14,900 bases of DNA. Source: JAAYYM01 sp964483155 (GTDB taxonomy: Bacteria > Bacillota > Clostridia > Lachnospirales > Lachnospiraceae). Location of the stretch: positions 1 through 14,900 of the forward strand of contig CAZAAC010000052.1 in NCBI GenBank assembly GCA_964483155.1. Direction: 5' to 3'. Below the pieces are notes generated by a model. That model was not told the DNA's origin. It worked only from the letters and a program-made list of their open reading frames with translations, and searched no databases. Positions 1 to 6,974 of this stretch are shown here, in pieces; within the stretch, counting starts at the first letter, position 1, and every line of letters begins with the position of its first letter. Position numbers and translations under genes: made by a program.

Positions 1-832
1 TCATTCGAACCCACATCTCTTCAATTGCTTTTCGCGCAATACTGTCTTTAAAGTCCGTTATTGGTTTTAATGTATTCACTGATTCCATAACGGTTTCATC
101 AAAAGGAATTTTACCCGCAACAAACAGATTTTTTTCTCTTGCATATCCTTCAATCTGAGCAGTCATATCAGGATTGATATCATATTTATTTACACAAACC
201 ATTACTAGTGTATCAAAATGTTCAGATAGCTCTAAAATTCTCTTCAAATCATCAAGCCCTGATTTTGTAGGTTCTGTAACAATAAGTGCAACATCTGCAC
301 CCGTTATGGATGCAATAACAGAACATCCAATTCCAGGAGATCCATCCAAAATTGTGATTGTATCATCTTCAACAAAACGCTTCACATTTTTTCGCAAATA
401 AGTAACTAATTTTCCAGAACCGTCGCTTCCAATTCCCATAATAGCTCTTGAGATGATTCCTTTTTCTGTTTTTGTTATAAATGTATCAGCTGTTTTTTCA
501 TCTTCTAGTTTTATTGCATATTGTGGGCATACTAATACACAAGCACCACAGCCTTCACAGGTAAAGGAATCAATTTCAGAATTTTTAATTGCACCAAACT
601 TACAAACTTCTTCACAAATTTCACAATGAATACAAAGACTATTATTAATCTTTGCCTTTTTGCCGCCATAAAAATTCTTTTTTTCGATATCCATTCCTTT
701 ATAAAAAAGATAAAGGTTAGGCGCATCTACATCACAATCCACTTTTATTACTTTCTTTGCTAGTTCAGATAAAGCCGCTACTACTGTTGTCTTCCCTGTT
801 CCACCTTTTCCACTTAAGACTGCTATCTCCAT
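1..832 (-). CDS. MinD-family P-loop ATPase with 2x[4Fe-4S] ferredoxin insert (partial, 3' end off the left edge)
   Basis: This gene is read leftward from the ATG at 832-830 and is still open at base 2 (277 codons visible), so its C-terminus lies outside the window. A TGA-like triplet at bases 1-3 is out of frame. The start has a strong AAGGAGG site about 7 nt upstream, and its first 10 bases overlap the end of the preceding ATPase gene, which implies translational coupling. Residues 8-15 form the deviant Walker A GKGGTGKT of the MinD/Mrp/NifH class, and a Walker B-like DGSPGIGCS follows mid-protein. A ferredoxin insert carries Cys 67/70/73/77 and 92/95/98/102, enough for two [4Fe-4S] clusters. 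Known relatives are cytoplasmic ATPases found in pairs beside NifX/NifB-like proteins in anaerobes. A role in Fe-S or metallocofactor handling is inferred, and the substrate is unknown. Confidence 0.9.
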   Translation of the reverse strand, partial: MEIAVLSGKGGTGKTTVVAALSELAKKVIKVDCDVDAPNLYLFYKGMDIEKKNFYGGKKAKINNSLCIHCEICEEVCKFGAIKNSEIDSFTCEGCGACVLVCPQYAIKLEDEKTADTFITKTEKGIISRAIMGIGSDGSGKLVTYLRKNVKRFVEDDTITILDGSPGIGCSVIASITGADVALIVTEPTKSGLDDLKRILELSEHFDTLVMVCVNKYDINPDMTAQIEGYAREKNLFVAGKIPFDETVMESVNTLKPITDFKDSIARKAIEEMWVRM

Positions 833-1653
833 TGGAACACCTCCTTAATCTTTTCTGACATTCCATCAAAGATCGGTTTATAGGATGTATCCTCATAAAG
901 CATAATTCCGTTTGAATATAATACCGCCGCCTCCATACTATATGGGACTGCTCCGAGTAAATTGATATCATTTTGTTTACAGAATATCTTTACCATATTT
1001 TCCTTGCCATCATCTTTGTTAATTACAATTCCATATGGTATCTTATAAAGTTTAACAAGTTCAACAGCCATTCTTAAATCATGAAGTCCAAATTCTGATG
1101 GTTCTGTAACTAGTATGGCGGCATCTGCATATTTTAAAGCATTCACAACATTACAAGAGGTTCCTGGTGGACAGTCAATCAAATGATCTTCTTGTGGTAA
1201 ATCACCAAGTAGCTTTCTAATTACCGGTACCGCCATAGGTTCTCCTACCTTTAGGACTCCTCTATAGCAATCAATTGACTTTACTGTTCCGCTTTCTAGC
1301 TTGCCAATTGTTCGTTTACCATACGATAACGCATCAGCCTTACACACAAGTTTACACGCGCCACAGTCATGGCACAATTTTTCAAATACAATAATTTCTT
1401 TTCCAGCTTTGGCTAATGCATTAAATTGACATACCTTTGCACATTCACCACACAGCACACACTTCTGCTGATCAATAACAGGATATTCTACAAATACCTC
1501 TTCTTTTATTTGGATAGAAGGATTCAAAAATAGGAATCCATTCGGTTCTTCTACATCACAATCCACATAACTAACACCTAACGTCATTGCAAGATTGGTT
1601 GATACTGTCGTTTTCCCAGTTCCTCCTTTTCCACTAAGTACTGCTATATTCAT
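823..1653 (-). CDS. MinD-family P-loop ATPase with 2x[4Fe-4S] ferredoxin insert
   Basis: The product is a 276-aa paralogue of the neighbouring ATPase. I start it at the ATG at 1653 because AAGGTG lies 6 nt upstream; the in-frame GTG nine bases earlier is part of that ribosome site. Walker A GKGGTGKT is at residues 8-15, the switch-like DCDVEEPN is at 31-38, and DCPPGTSC matches Walker B. Cys 65/68/71/75 and 94/97/100/104 make two CxxCxxCxxxC sets for [4Fe-4S] clusters; the proline usual after the last Cys is Gln in the first set and Lys in the second. The stop overlaps the next ATPase start by 10 bp, and the NifX-like gene ends 18 bp upstream, so all three form one operon. The family is MinD superfamily with an inserted ferredoxin domain. 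The pair probably works as a heterodimer (inference). Confidence 0.92.
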   Translation of the reverse strand: MNIAVLSGKGGTGKTTVSTNLAMTLGVSYVDCDVEEPNGFLFLNPSIQIKEEVFVEYPVIDQQKCVLCGECAKVCQFNALAKAGKEIIVFEKLCHDCGACKLVCKADALSYGKRTIGKLESGTVKSIDCYRGVLKVGEPMAVPVIRKLLGDLPQEDHLIDCPPGTSCNVVNALKYADAAILVTEPSEFGLHDLRMAVELVKLYKIPYGIVINKDDGKENMVKIFCKQNDINLLGAVPYSMEAAVLYSNGIMLYEDTSYKPIFDGMSEKIKEVFQWR

Positions 1654-1671
1654 AACATTCACCTTGCTCTC

Positions 1672-2034
1672 TTAATTCATTCCATGATGTGCAATGCCTG
1701 CATTTGATATTTCAGAAAGCATATTTTTTTGAAACAACGCAATCGCTTTAAATACTGGAAGAACATCACAACTAAAAGCTTTGATACCTGCTTTTTCTAT
1801 TAATTCAAAAGCATTTGGTCCTAAATTTCCAGTTATGACTACGTCTACATTTGCCTCAATTATCTGACCTGCCGCTTTAATTCCAGCTCCACCTGATGCG
1901 GACACACCGCTGTTAGCAGCAAATTCATAAGAATTATTTTCTGTATCATAAATCTGAAAAATCTCACATCTTCCGAATCTTTTATCAAGAAGACTTTCCT
2001 TCGTATTACCTGTAGCTGATATTGCAATTTTCAT
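1672..2034 (-). CDS. NifX/NifB-like dinitrogenase iron-molybdenum cofactor domain protein
   Basis: This is a 120-aa single-domain protein. An AAGGAGG site sits about 8 nt before the ATG at 2034. An in-frame ATG ten codons upstream lacks such a site, and the family normally begins at MKIA. Diagnostic positions are LDKRFGRC near residue 16, the GGAGIKAAGQII segment near 47, the VDVVITGNLGPNAFELI stretch near 63, and a terminal AHHGMN. In nitrogenase systems this fold binds FeMo-co precursors. Stand-alone versions occur widely in anaerobes without nitrogenase, usually next to MinD-ferredoxin ATPases as here. It is the first gene of the operon, behind the promoter at 2083-2110. A carrier or scaffold role for a metal cluster is inferred. 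No nif structural genes are visible. Confidence 0.88.
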   Translation of the reverse strand: MKIAISATGNTKESLLDKRFGRCEIFQIYDTENNSYEFAANSGVSASGGAGIKAAGQIIEANVDVVITGNLGPNAFELIEKAGIKAFSCDVLPVFKAIALFQKNMLSEISNAGIAHHGMN

Positions 2035-2060
2035 AGTAGTATTCCTCCTTTTTATTATGA

Positions 2061-2109
2061 GCATATGTCATTAATCAATGTTAGTATACTACGCTGTGGG
2101 CATATGTCA
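2061..2109. promoter_or_regulatory. Direct CATATG repeats flanking the promoter (candidate operator pair)
   Basis: GCATATGTCA occurs exactly twice, at 2061-2070 and 2100-2109. The starts are 39 bp apart and both copies have a self-complementary CATATG core. One copy overlaps the -35 and the other lies just downstream of the predicted transcription start. That layout suits a repressor binding both sites. The regulator is not in the window. Confidence 0.5.
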
Positions 2110-2110
2110 A
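2083..2110 (-). promoter_or_regulatory. sigma-A promoter of the NifX-like/MinD operon
   Basis: On the minus strand a perfect -35 TTGACA (2110-2105) is followed after 16 bp by a -10 TATACT (2088-2083). This predicts a start near 2076 and a leader of about 40 nt before the NifX-like ATG at 2034. The -35 overlaps one copy of a repeated CATATG motif. Confidence 0.8.
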
Positions 2111-2130
2111 TAACTATTTTAATCTTATGC

Positions 2131-2164
2131 AAAAAAATCAGCCAATGCTATATTCATTGACTGA
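2131..2164 (-). terminator. Rho-independent terminator after the FMN glutamate-synthase-like gene
   Basis: The arms 2138-2147 and 2155-2164 form a 10-bp stem with a 7-nt loop. The single non-Watson-Crick position becomes a G-U pair only in the minus-strand RNA. Seven U residues follow in that direction (2137-2131). It separates the marR unit from the NifX promoter. Confidence 0.85.
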
Positions 2165-2231
2165 CCTATCCTTAACTATCCATTTATAAAGCAATGATGT
2201 TAATCTCTTTAAAGAAGCTATATAAAACTGG

Positions 2232-3755
2232 CTACTGTCTGATTTCGTCTATATATTCTTTTGCCTCTTTGGTTAATGGAATGACATCAGATTGATCTAT
2301 AAGCTCCAACTTAAATTTTCTGTTCAAGGTCATTAAAAGCTTTATCCCCCAATTAACTCGTTGTATAAAAGAATATAGCCCAATGCTTCCTGTAGAAATT
2401 TGACCTTCGATATCTTTGTAAATATTTCGTATTGCTTTTGCCTCTAAAAAAATGGATTCTCCTGTATGCTCAAAGCTCTTGTACATTTCAGGAACTGCAC
2501 CTTTTTCAATCATTTCCCCAACCTTTTTACCAGACATTGCTGCAGCCATGGCTCCTCTTCCAATTGCAGCCAACTTAACATAAGGTGCTCCAAGTGACAA
2601 GACTTTAAATACTGTGTCTTCAAAAACAATACCTCCACTTATAGCAATAGAAGGTAACCATACGCCTTCTTTTTCTAATTCTGACATAAAAGAATGAACA
2701 ATACGTTCTAATTCAATTGTTGGATAGCTCCATTCATTCATCATTTTACAAGGACTGTGACCTGTTCCCCCACCAGCACCATCAAATGTTACTAAAGCGA
2801 CTTTATTATCTGAAGCAATTCTTAAGACTCTTTTAATATCTGCGATATCAAAACCTGCCATTTTGAAGAAAATGTTTTCAGCCCCCAATGATTTATACTT
2901 TGCAATCATCTCTGCAAGACTAGACTCATCCCACATCGGTAATCGACCGTACTGCATGAAATGAATACTTTCACCATTTTCAATGGCTTCAATCACATCC
3001 TTATCCATGGGATCTGGCAATATCAAATAACCATTCTTTTTAATTTTCAAGGCCTCATCATAGTGATAAACAGGAGCAACATGCTGAATTCCTTTTGCTG
3101 CCTGACCAAATTTAATTTCTAATGTTTTTAAATGAAAGGTTTTCAACGCGTATTCTGGTATCCCTAAAACAATATCATCCGCATTGATTTGAAGAACAAT
3201 ATCTCCATATCCTCTTTCATATTTTCGAAAGCATGCAATCATTTCTCCAATCAAAGGTGCATGTTTTACCTTTCCGTTCTCATCATGTTCTAATAATGGA
3301 TCATTTTTAGCAGCACTCTCACCTATGACTACTAAAATTCCAGCCATGGCTGCGCCCGCATAATAATCTTTCCAATTTAATTTTGCCATCGCCGGCAATA
3401 TGATGGGCGCTTTTAGCGCTATCTTTTTTTCATACCCTATCGTACATGACAAATCAGCTGAATACACATTAATAAGATCCGCATCACCTTCTGCCCCAAT
3501 AGCACCAAAAACTCTTCCATTTATATTAAAATGTGAGTAGTCAAAAGGGTAGTTTTTTTCCGATGCAAATTGCTGCGTAGTCGTATTTGTCGGATATGCT
3601 GCTTCGAATCCCCTGACTGCAGATAAGCCAATCTCACACAACCCAGTACACTTCTCAGTGCAGGTAGAACACATCCCTGATAACTCACTAATCTTGTTCT
3701 CCGTTCGTAACTTTGTTTCATTAAAAGTAGTAGATAATTTCGAACTATAAGACAT
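2232..3755 (-). CDS. FMN-binding glutamate synthase family protein (GltB C-terminal domain-like)
   Basis: The 507-aa protein starts at ATG 3755, with AAGGAGA 6 nt upstream. Most of it resembles the TIM-barrel FMN/2-oxoglutarate domain of glutamate synthase: EIKFGQAAKG near 213, the FMN-loop signature DGAGGGTG at 325-332, and the SGG and IGRGAM phosphate-binding stretches at 373-403. The N-terminal amidotransferase of true GltB is absent, and the Cys triad of the GltB 3Fe-4S cluster is missing after the barrel. Instead the N-terminus carries C29-x2-C32-x3-C36-x3-C40, which could bind an Fe-S cluster or zinc (inference). Members of this stand-alone family are common in Clostridia, and their substrate is generally unproven. 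It is the last gene of the marR-led unit, 41 bp after the VOC gene, and is followed by a strong terminator. Confidence 0.88.
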   Translation of the reverse strand: MSYSSKLSTTFNETKLRTENKISELSGMCSTCTEKCTGLCEIGLSAVRGFEAAYPTNTTTQQFASEKNYPFDYSHFNINGRVFGAIGAEGDADLINVYSADLSCTIGYEKKIALKAPIILPAMAKLNWKDYYAGAAMAGILVVIGESAAKNDPLLEHDENGKVKHAPLIGEMIACFRKYERGYGDIVLQINADDIVLGIPEYALKTFHLKTLEIKFGQAAKGIQHVAPVYHYDEALKIKKNGYLILPDPMDKDVIEAIENGESIHFMQYGRLPMWDESSLAEMIAKYKSLGAENIFFKMAGFDIADIKRVLRIASDNKVALVTFDGAGGGTGHSPCKMMNEWSYPTIELERIVHSFMSELEKEGVWLPSIAISGGIVFEDTVFKVLSLGAPYVKLAAIGRGAMAAAMSGKKVGEMIEKGAVPEMYKSFEHTGESIFLEAKAIRNIYKDIEGQISTGSIGLYSFIQRVNWGIKLLMTLNRKFKLELIDQSDVIPLTKEAKEYIDEIRQ

Positions 3756-3796
3756 TTTTTCTCTCCTTTTTAATTGCTAACATAGAGTAGGTTCCA

Positions 3797-4174
3797 TCAT
3801 TTTTGATGGTCATCTCCAATTTCCACAATATGTCCGTCAGGGTCATAAATACGTATCACCCTTTCTCCCCATTCATGCCTCTTGATTTCATGAATAAATG
3901 TCACATGCTCTGCTTTCAATTTCTGTAGAAAACCATCTAAATCCGAAGTAGTAAAATAGAAATCTACATTATCATGCCCCATTTTTTCACCTTGATAAGA
4001 CTTGTTAATATATTCATAAAACACATCTGCCCTATGAATGACAAAGTTATTCTCAAACATAATAATTGTATCGTATTCCTTTTTAATCTTAAGTCCCATG
4101 ATGTCCTCGTAAAAATGCTTTGAACGCAAGATATCCTTTACCAATGCGATGCTGTTTCTAAAACAAATTTCCAT
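3797..4174 (-). CDS. VOC (glyoxalase/bleomycin-resistance/dioxygenase superfamily) protein
   Basis: This is a 125-aa protein of typical single-unit VOC length with two beta-alpha-beta-beta-beta modules. The first module has SKHFYEDIMGLKI, the usual partner helix and turn. The second ends in RVIRIYDPDGHIVEIGD, the family's C-terminal signature with the metal-ligand Glu. The usual first-strand His ligand is replaced by Asn/Ser (RNSIALVKD), so metal binding may be altered. GHDNVDFYF could supply a His. The start at 4174 has a GAGGCGG site 10 nt upstream, which is modest. It sits 41 bp after the methyltransferase and 41 bp before the glutamate-synthase-like gene. A TATAAT sequence lies at 4200-4205 without a convincing -35. 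The substrate is unknown; lyase, resistance or binding roles are all possible. Confidence 0.85.
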   Translation of the reverse strand: MEICFRNSIALVKDILRSKHFYEDIMGLKIKKEYDTIIMFENNFVIHRADVFYEYINKSYQGEKMGHDNVDFYFTTSDLDGFLQKLKAEHVTFIHEIKRHEWGERVIRIYDPDGHIVEIGDDHQK

Positions 4175-4215
4175 ACTGAAATACCGCCTCTCATTTATTA
4201 TTATATTTTCTTTGA

Positions 4216-4845
4216 TTAAGTAAGTTTTTTAGCTATAATAAAATAGTTTGGTGGGTTAGTATGTAAATTTTCACCTAACAGTATTTCAAATTTACAATTA
4301 CCAATCTTATTCTTCAATTCAAGTATAGAATACATATTCATCTTCGGAATAATACCAATTTGCCCTAATAGTTTTTGTAGTTTACTTAAAATAGTTTCTT
4401 TTTCTCCTAAGCAGTCTGTAACTGAAATAAAGATGCCGCCGTCATTCAAGAGCTCGTATATTTGTTCAATAAAATCGTTATCCTCTTGTATATAACACAA
4501 TATATTAAATGCAATAATTACATCATAACTCTTGTTTTTTATATCCTGATCAAATATACTCTTTTGATAAAAACTAATATTATCTATGCTCCTAGAAAGT
4601 GCTTTCTTTTTTGCAATCTCCAACATTTTGTCTGATAAGTCCAATGCACATATTTCTTTTACATAATTAGCTATTTCAACAGTTGTAATACCTGTCCCAC
4701 ATCCTATATCTAATACAGTGTCTGTTTTTTTTAAATACTTTATTGTATACTCAATCGTTCTTTTATATGCATCAGAAAATATCTTTTCAGCTTGTTTATC
4801 ATAATTTCCAGATATTTTATCCCAAAATTTTGTGCTATTACTCAT
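4216..4845 (-). CDS. Class I SAM-dependent methyltransferase
   Basis: The product is a 209-aa Rossmann methyltransferase. Motif I VLDIGCGTG is at residues 44-52, the acidic end of strand 2 is in CALDLSDKM, motif IV is SYDVIIAFNILCYI, and a post-motif ELLNDGGIFIS follows, all in the usual order for small-molecule methyltransferases of the UbiE/Methyltransf_11 or 25 type. The N-terminal FWDKISGNYDK is also typical of these enzymes. The ATG at 4845 overlaps the stop of the SDR remnant (ATGA), so translation is probably coupled to whatever is translated upstream; GAAGGAT precedes the start. It belongs to the marR-led unit. The methyl acceptor cannot be told from sequence. Confidence 0.9.
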   Translation of the reverse strand: MSNSTKFWDKISGNYDKQAEKIFSDAYKRTIEYTIKYLKKTDTVLDIGCGTGITTVEIANYVKEICALDLSDKMLEIAKKKALSRSIDNISFYQKSIFDQDIKNKSYDVIIAFNILCYIQEDNDFIEQIYELLNDGGIFISVTDCLGEKETILSKLQKLLGQIGIIPKMNMYSILELKNKIGNCKFEILLGENLHTNPPNYFIIAKKLT

Positions 4846-5039
4846 TCTATTATATCCTTCTTTCTAAAGTTTTTACAGCTGAAATTGTACATAAAATTGT
4901 AATAACTCTTTCTGGGCATTATATTTAGTAAATGTGTTAATATTTTTGTATGGTTTCCCGGTATACAAACCACTTTGCCTTTTTTCAAATCCTTTAACGA
5001 AATATCCACAACATCCACTGGCGCCATCCATTTGCTGTT
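4842..5039 (-). pseudogene. C-terminal remnant of a short-chain dehydrogenase/reductase (SDR)
   Basis: Only about 65 residues remain. They match the C-terminal end of DltE/YqjQ-type SDR proteins: a W-M-x-P-x-D-V-V segment, then SLKDLKKGKVVCIPGNH, then a membrane-proximal tail with the pattern LxxxLPRKxYY (here LNIMPRKSYYNF). The NAD-binding glycine motif and the YxxxK catalytic pair are absent. The frame runs straight on from the marR stop TAA (5042-5040) with no intervening bases, so an internal deletion seems to have removed roughly the first 200 codons. An ATG at 5027 opens a 61-codon frame, but no ribosome site precedes it. MarR regulator next to SDR is a plausible ancestral pairing. Confidence 0.75.
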
Positions 5040-5519
5040 TTATTCTGCATCTTTCCCACTTTCCTTTCTTATTCCATTCATGTTATCTGCCAAAATCTGT
5101 AGAAGCCGAATAAGTTCCATGCGCTCACTGGAAGTTTCATAAGCTCCTAATACTTTTTTCCATAACACCTTTTCACTTTCTCGATGTTCCTGTTGGGCAA
5201 TTCTGCCTTCCTCCGTTAGTTCAAGTCCAAAAGAACGTCGATCTTTTTGACTAATTACTCTTCTTAAAAGGTCTCGTTTTTCCAACCGGTCAATCGCACT
5301 TGTAAGTGTACTGCTTGGTATTCCTAAAATCTCCACAATTTCCTTAAGAATGACATCGGACTTACGCTCAACAATACTAAGTATACTTATTTCAATGGTT
5401 GATGCGCCATCAAGCTTATTCTTCCATAGTTCGTCACTTGTTTTCTGCATTACGATAATCAACTCATGCCATACTTTATCAATGTTTTTTATTTCTTCAT
5501 TACTGATTTCTTCTTTCAT
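5040..5519 (-). CDS. MarR-family transcriptional regulator
   Basis: This is a 159-aa winged-helix protein of normal MarR length. The recognition helix region is IPSSTLTSAIDRLEKRDLLRR (about residues 67-87). The wing carries SQKDRRSFGLELTEEG, close to the family's DxRs/Dx-R-x-x-x-x-x-LT-x-x-G signature. N- and C-terminal helices would form the dimer interface. The start at 5519 has an AAGGTGG site 7 nt upstream. It is the first gene of the leftward unit (SDR remnant, methyltransferase, VOC, glutamate-synthase-like). Its promoter contains a palindrome and half-site of the kind MarR dimers bind, so autorepression is likely (inference). No ligand-specific residues can be named. Confidence 0.92.
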   Translation of the reverse strand: MKEEISNEEIKNIDKVWHELIIVMQKTSDELWKNKLDGASTIEISILSIVERKSDVILKEIVEILGIPSSTLTSAIDRLEKRDLLRRVISQKDRRSFGLELTEEGRIAQQEHRESEKVLWKKVLGAYETSSERMELIRLLQILADNMNGIRKESGKDAE

Positions 5520-5542
5520 ATTATTACCACCTTACTTTCTAT

Positions 5543-5592
5543 ATTACGTTCATCGTAATTTACACTATATGTATATTATTCTTCATCGTAAT
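5543..5592. promoter_or_regulatory. Candidate MarR operator: palindrome plus second half-site
   Basis: ATTACG-TTCAT-CGTAAT (5543-5559) is a perfect 6-bp inverted repeat with a 5-bp spacer, lying just downstream of the marR -10. The same TTCATCGTAAT string recurs at 5582-5592 within the -35/-10 spacer, flanked by an ATTATT/AATAAT symmetry. Two such sites bracketing the -10 are what an autorepressing MarR dimer would need. Confidence 0.65.
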
Positions 5593-5601
5593 AATTGTCA
5601 A
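5573..5601 (-). promoter_or_regulatory. marR promoter
   Basis: The minus-strand -35 TTGACA (5601-5596), a 17-bp spacer and a -10 TAATAT (5578-5573) fit sigma-A well. The leader to the marR ATG is about 50 nt. The -35 lies 29 bp from the -35 of the divergent padR promoter, so the two promoters are back to back. Confidence 0.75.
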
Positions 5602-5630
5602 TAATTAATTGAAATTTATTCAAAAACTAA

Positions 5631-5658
5631 TTGACAAATAATCAGTACTGAGTATAAT
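5631..5658 (+). promoter_or_regulatory. padR promoter
   Basis: A perfect -35 TTGACA (5631-5636) and a perfect -10 TATAAT (5653-5658) are separated by 16 bp. The predicted transcription start is near 5665, giving a leader of about 35 nt with AAAGGA before the ATG at 5700. Confidence 0.88.
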
Positions 5659-5673
5659 AATAGTCAGTACTGA
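5642..5673. promoter_or_regulatory. Twin PadR-type operators TCAGTACTGA
   Basis: The perfect 10-bp palindrome TCAGTACTGA occurs at 5642-5651, inside the -35/-10 spacer, and again at 5664-5673, on the predicted transcription start. The starts are 22 bp apart, about two helical turns, so two dimers would bind the same DNA face. Nothing else in the window carries this motif, and it sits directly upstream of padR, so autorepression is the simplest reading. Confidence 0.78.
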
Positions 5674-5699
5674 TTATATCAATTTGAAAGGATGTTAAT

Positions 5700-6230
5700 A
5701 TGATACCATTGTATATACTTGGTTTGCTGCAAAGATATGGGCCGCAGCATGGATATAATATAAAAAAAATAATCAGCGAACAACTTTCTGATTTTACACA
5801 AATCAAACTTCCAACCATATACTATCATTTAGAAAAGATGGCCGCCGATGGATCTCTCTCTTCTAATAATGAAAAGGACGGCAACAGACCTGAGAAGACT
5901 ATTTATTCCATTACAGAAAGAGGGATGGAAGTGTTTCAAAATATGCTGAAAGAGCTTATTGTATTTGATTATCGCCCTTCCTTTCCCACAGATGGAATTT
6001 TTTATTTTTCAGAGTATTTAGAGATTTCAGAAATCACTGAACACCTAGATGCTTATATTAAGAAGCTTAATAAAATAATAGCTTCCATTCAAAATCACAA
6101 AAATGAGACACTATTGTTTATACCTGACGAAATGAAGACTATGGTTATTATTATATTTAGTCATCATGAACGCCACTATCAGGCTGAGCTTGATTGGGCG
6201 TTGGAAACACTAACCATGCTTAACCTATAG
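5700..6230 (+). CDS. PadR-family transcriptional regulator
   Basis: The 176-aa protein matches longer (group I-like) PadR members. The N-terminal winged helix covers about residues 1-75: LYILGLLQRYGPQHGYNIKK, then LPTIYYHLEKMAADGSL (recognition helix and start of the wing), then RPEKTIYSITERG. A C-terminal helical region, about residues 95-176, would serve for dimerisation. The ATG at 5700 has AAAGG 8 nt upstream. It is transcribed divergently from marR under a consensus promoter that holds two palindromic operators. The downstream methyltransferase starts 11 bp after the stop, and the stop codon itself is part of the AGGAGG site for that gene, so the two are co-expressed. PadR proteins typically respond to phenolic or hydrophobic drugs; the ligand here is unknown. 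Confidence 0.92.
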   Translation: MIPLYILGLLQRYGPQHGYNIKKIISEQLSDFTQIKLPTIYYHLEKMAADGSLSSNNEKDGNRPEKTIYSITERGMEVFQNMLKELIVFDYRPSFPTDGIFYFSEYLEISEITEHLDAYIKKLNKIIASIQNHKNETLLFIPDEMKTMVIIIFSHHERHYQAELDWALETLTMLNL

Positions 6231-6241
6231 GAGGCGTAATT

Positions 6242-6901
6242 ATGTCAAAGCAAAGAATTATTGAAACAAATGAAGGTATTCAGGGAGAACTTACAATTGA
6301 GGTGTTTGACCGCTTCGCAAGAATAATGCGTGATAAAGGTTGGAATAATGTTGAAAACTTTTATAAAGCAGGAATTACAAAAGGCAATGTACTAGAAATT
6401 GGTCCAGGACCTGGGTATATAGGCTTGGAATGGCTAAAACAGTCATCTGATTCAAAACTTACCGGATGTGAAATCAGTCGTGACATGATAAAAATGGCTG
6501 AGAAAAACGCAAAAGAATATGGCTTTGAAGAAAGAACCAGTTATGTTGAAGGGAATGCTATGCAGATGCCCTTGCAAGATGAAACTTTTGATGCAGTCTT
6601 TTCTAATGGTTCATTACATGAATGGGAAAATCCTATCAGGGTTTTTAATGAAATATCTAGAGTACTGAAACCTGGTGGATTATATTGCATTGCCGATATG
6701 AGGCGAAATGTCAATCCTATCATCAAATGGGGAATCTATTTGTATACGAAACCCGTAGAAATTCGTCCCGGATTTTTGACCTCTCTGAATGCCTCATATA
6801 CGGAAGCTGAAATAATAAATTTACTGAATAAATCTGCTTTGAGAAATGCATCTGTGTCCAAGGAATTTTTTGGTTTATGTATATCTGGTAAAAAAGAGTA
6901 G
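6242..6901 (+). CDS. Class I SAM-dependent methyltransferase (PadR partner)
   Basis: This 219-aa UbiE-like Rossmann methyltransferase has motif I VLEIGPGPG at residues 50-58, strand-2 acid in TGCEISRDMIKMAEKNAKEYG, a post-II VEGNAMQMPLQDETFDAVFSN segment with the usual D-A-V, and motif VI VLKPGGLYCIADM. Its pro-rich GPGPG motif I differs from the GCGTG of the methyltransferase at 4216-4845, so the two are not recent duplicates. AGGAGG (6229-6234) lies 7 nt before the ATG. Cotranscription with the PadR repressor suggests inducible methylation of a small molecule, perhaps the inducer itself; that is inference. The gene is convergent with the 324-aa membrane protein gene. Confidence 0.9.
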   Translation: MSKQRIIETNEGIQGELTIEVFDRFARIMRDKGWNNVENFYKAGITKGNVLEIGPGPGYIGLEWLKQSSDSKLTGCEISRDMIKMAEKNAKEYGFEERTSYVEGNAMQMPLQDETFDAVFSNGSLHEWENPIRVFNEISRVLKPGGLYCIADMRRNVNPIIKWGIYLYTKPVEIRPGFLTSLNASYTEAEIINLLNKSALRNASVSKEFFGLCISGKKE

Positions 6902-6934
6902 CTGCACATTTTCTTAATTTTTGTTTTGCGTATT

Positions 6935-6974
6935 GACTGATGTTTAACTTACCATTTTCACAGTAACATCAGTC
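6935..6974. repeat. 10-bp inverted repeat between convergent genes (possible weak bidirectional terminator)
   Basis: GACTGATGTT (6935-6944) pairs perfectly with AACATCAGTC (6965-6974) across a 20-nt loop. It is the only strong hairpin in the 191-bp gap between the convergent genes ending at 6901 and 7093. No clean U-run follows in either direction, so a terminator role is possible but unproven. I see no gene in 6902-7092. Confidence 0.45.

Noticed and set aside
1..3. TGA stop for the left-edge ATPase at bases 1-3
   Set aside because: Counting from the ATG at 832, the in-frame codons are 4-2 and then base 1, so this triplet is out of frame and the gene stays open.
174..401. Plus-strand 75-codon frame opposite the left-edge ATPase
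   Set aside because: It is antisense to a well-supported MinD-type gene, with no ribosome site and no recognisable product.
532..971. Minus-strand short frames of 64 and 68 codons inside the two ATPase genes
   Set aside because: They are out-of-frame shadows of the MinD coding sequence with no family resemblance.
3794..3809. CCATCA-TTTT-TGATGG hairpin at the VOC stop codon as a terminator
   Set aside because: No U-tract follows on the minus strand, the stem is only 6 bp, and the next gene starts 41 bp downstream in the same unit.
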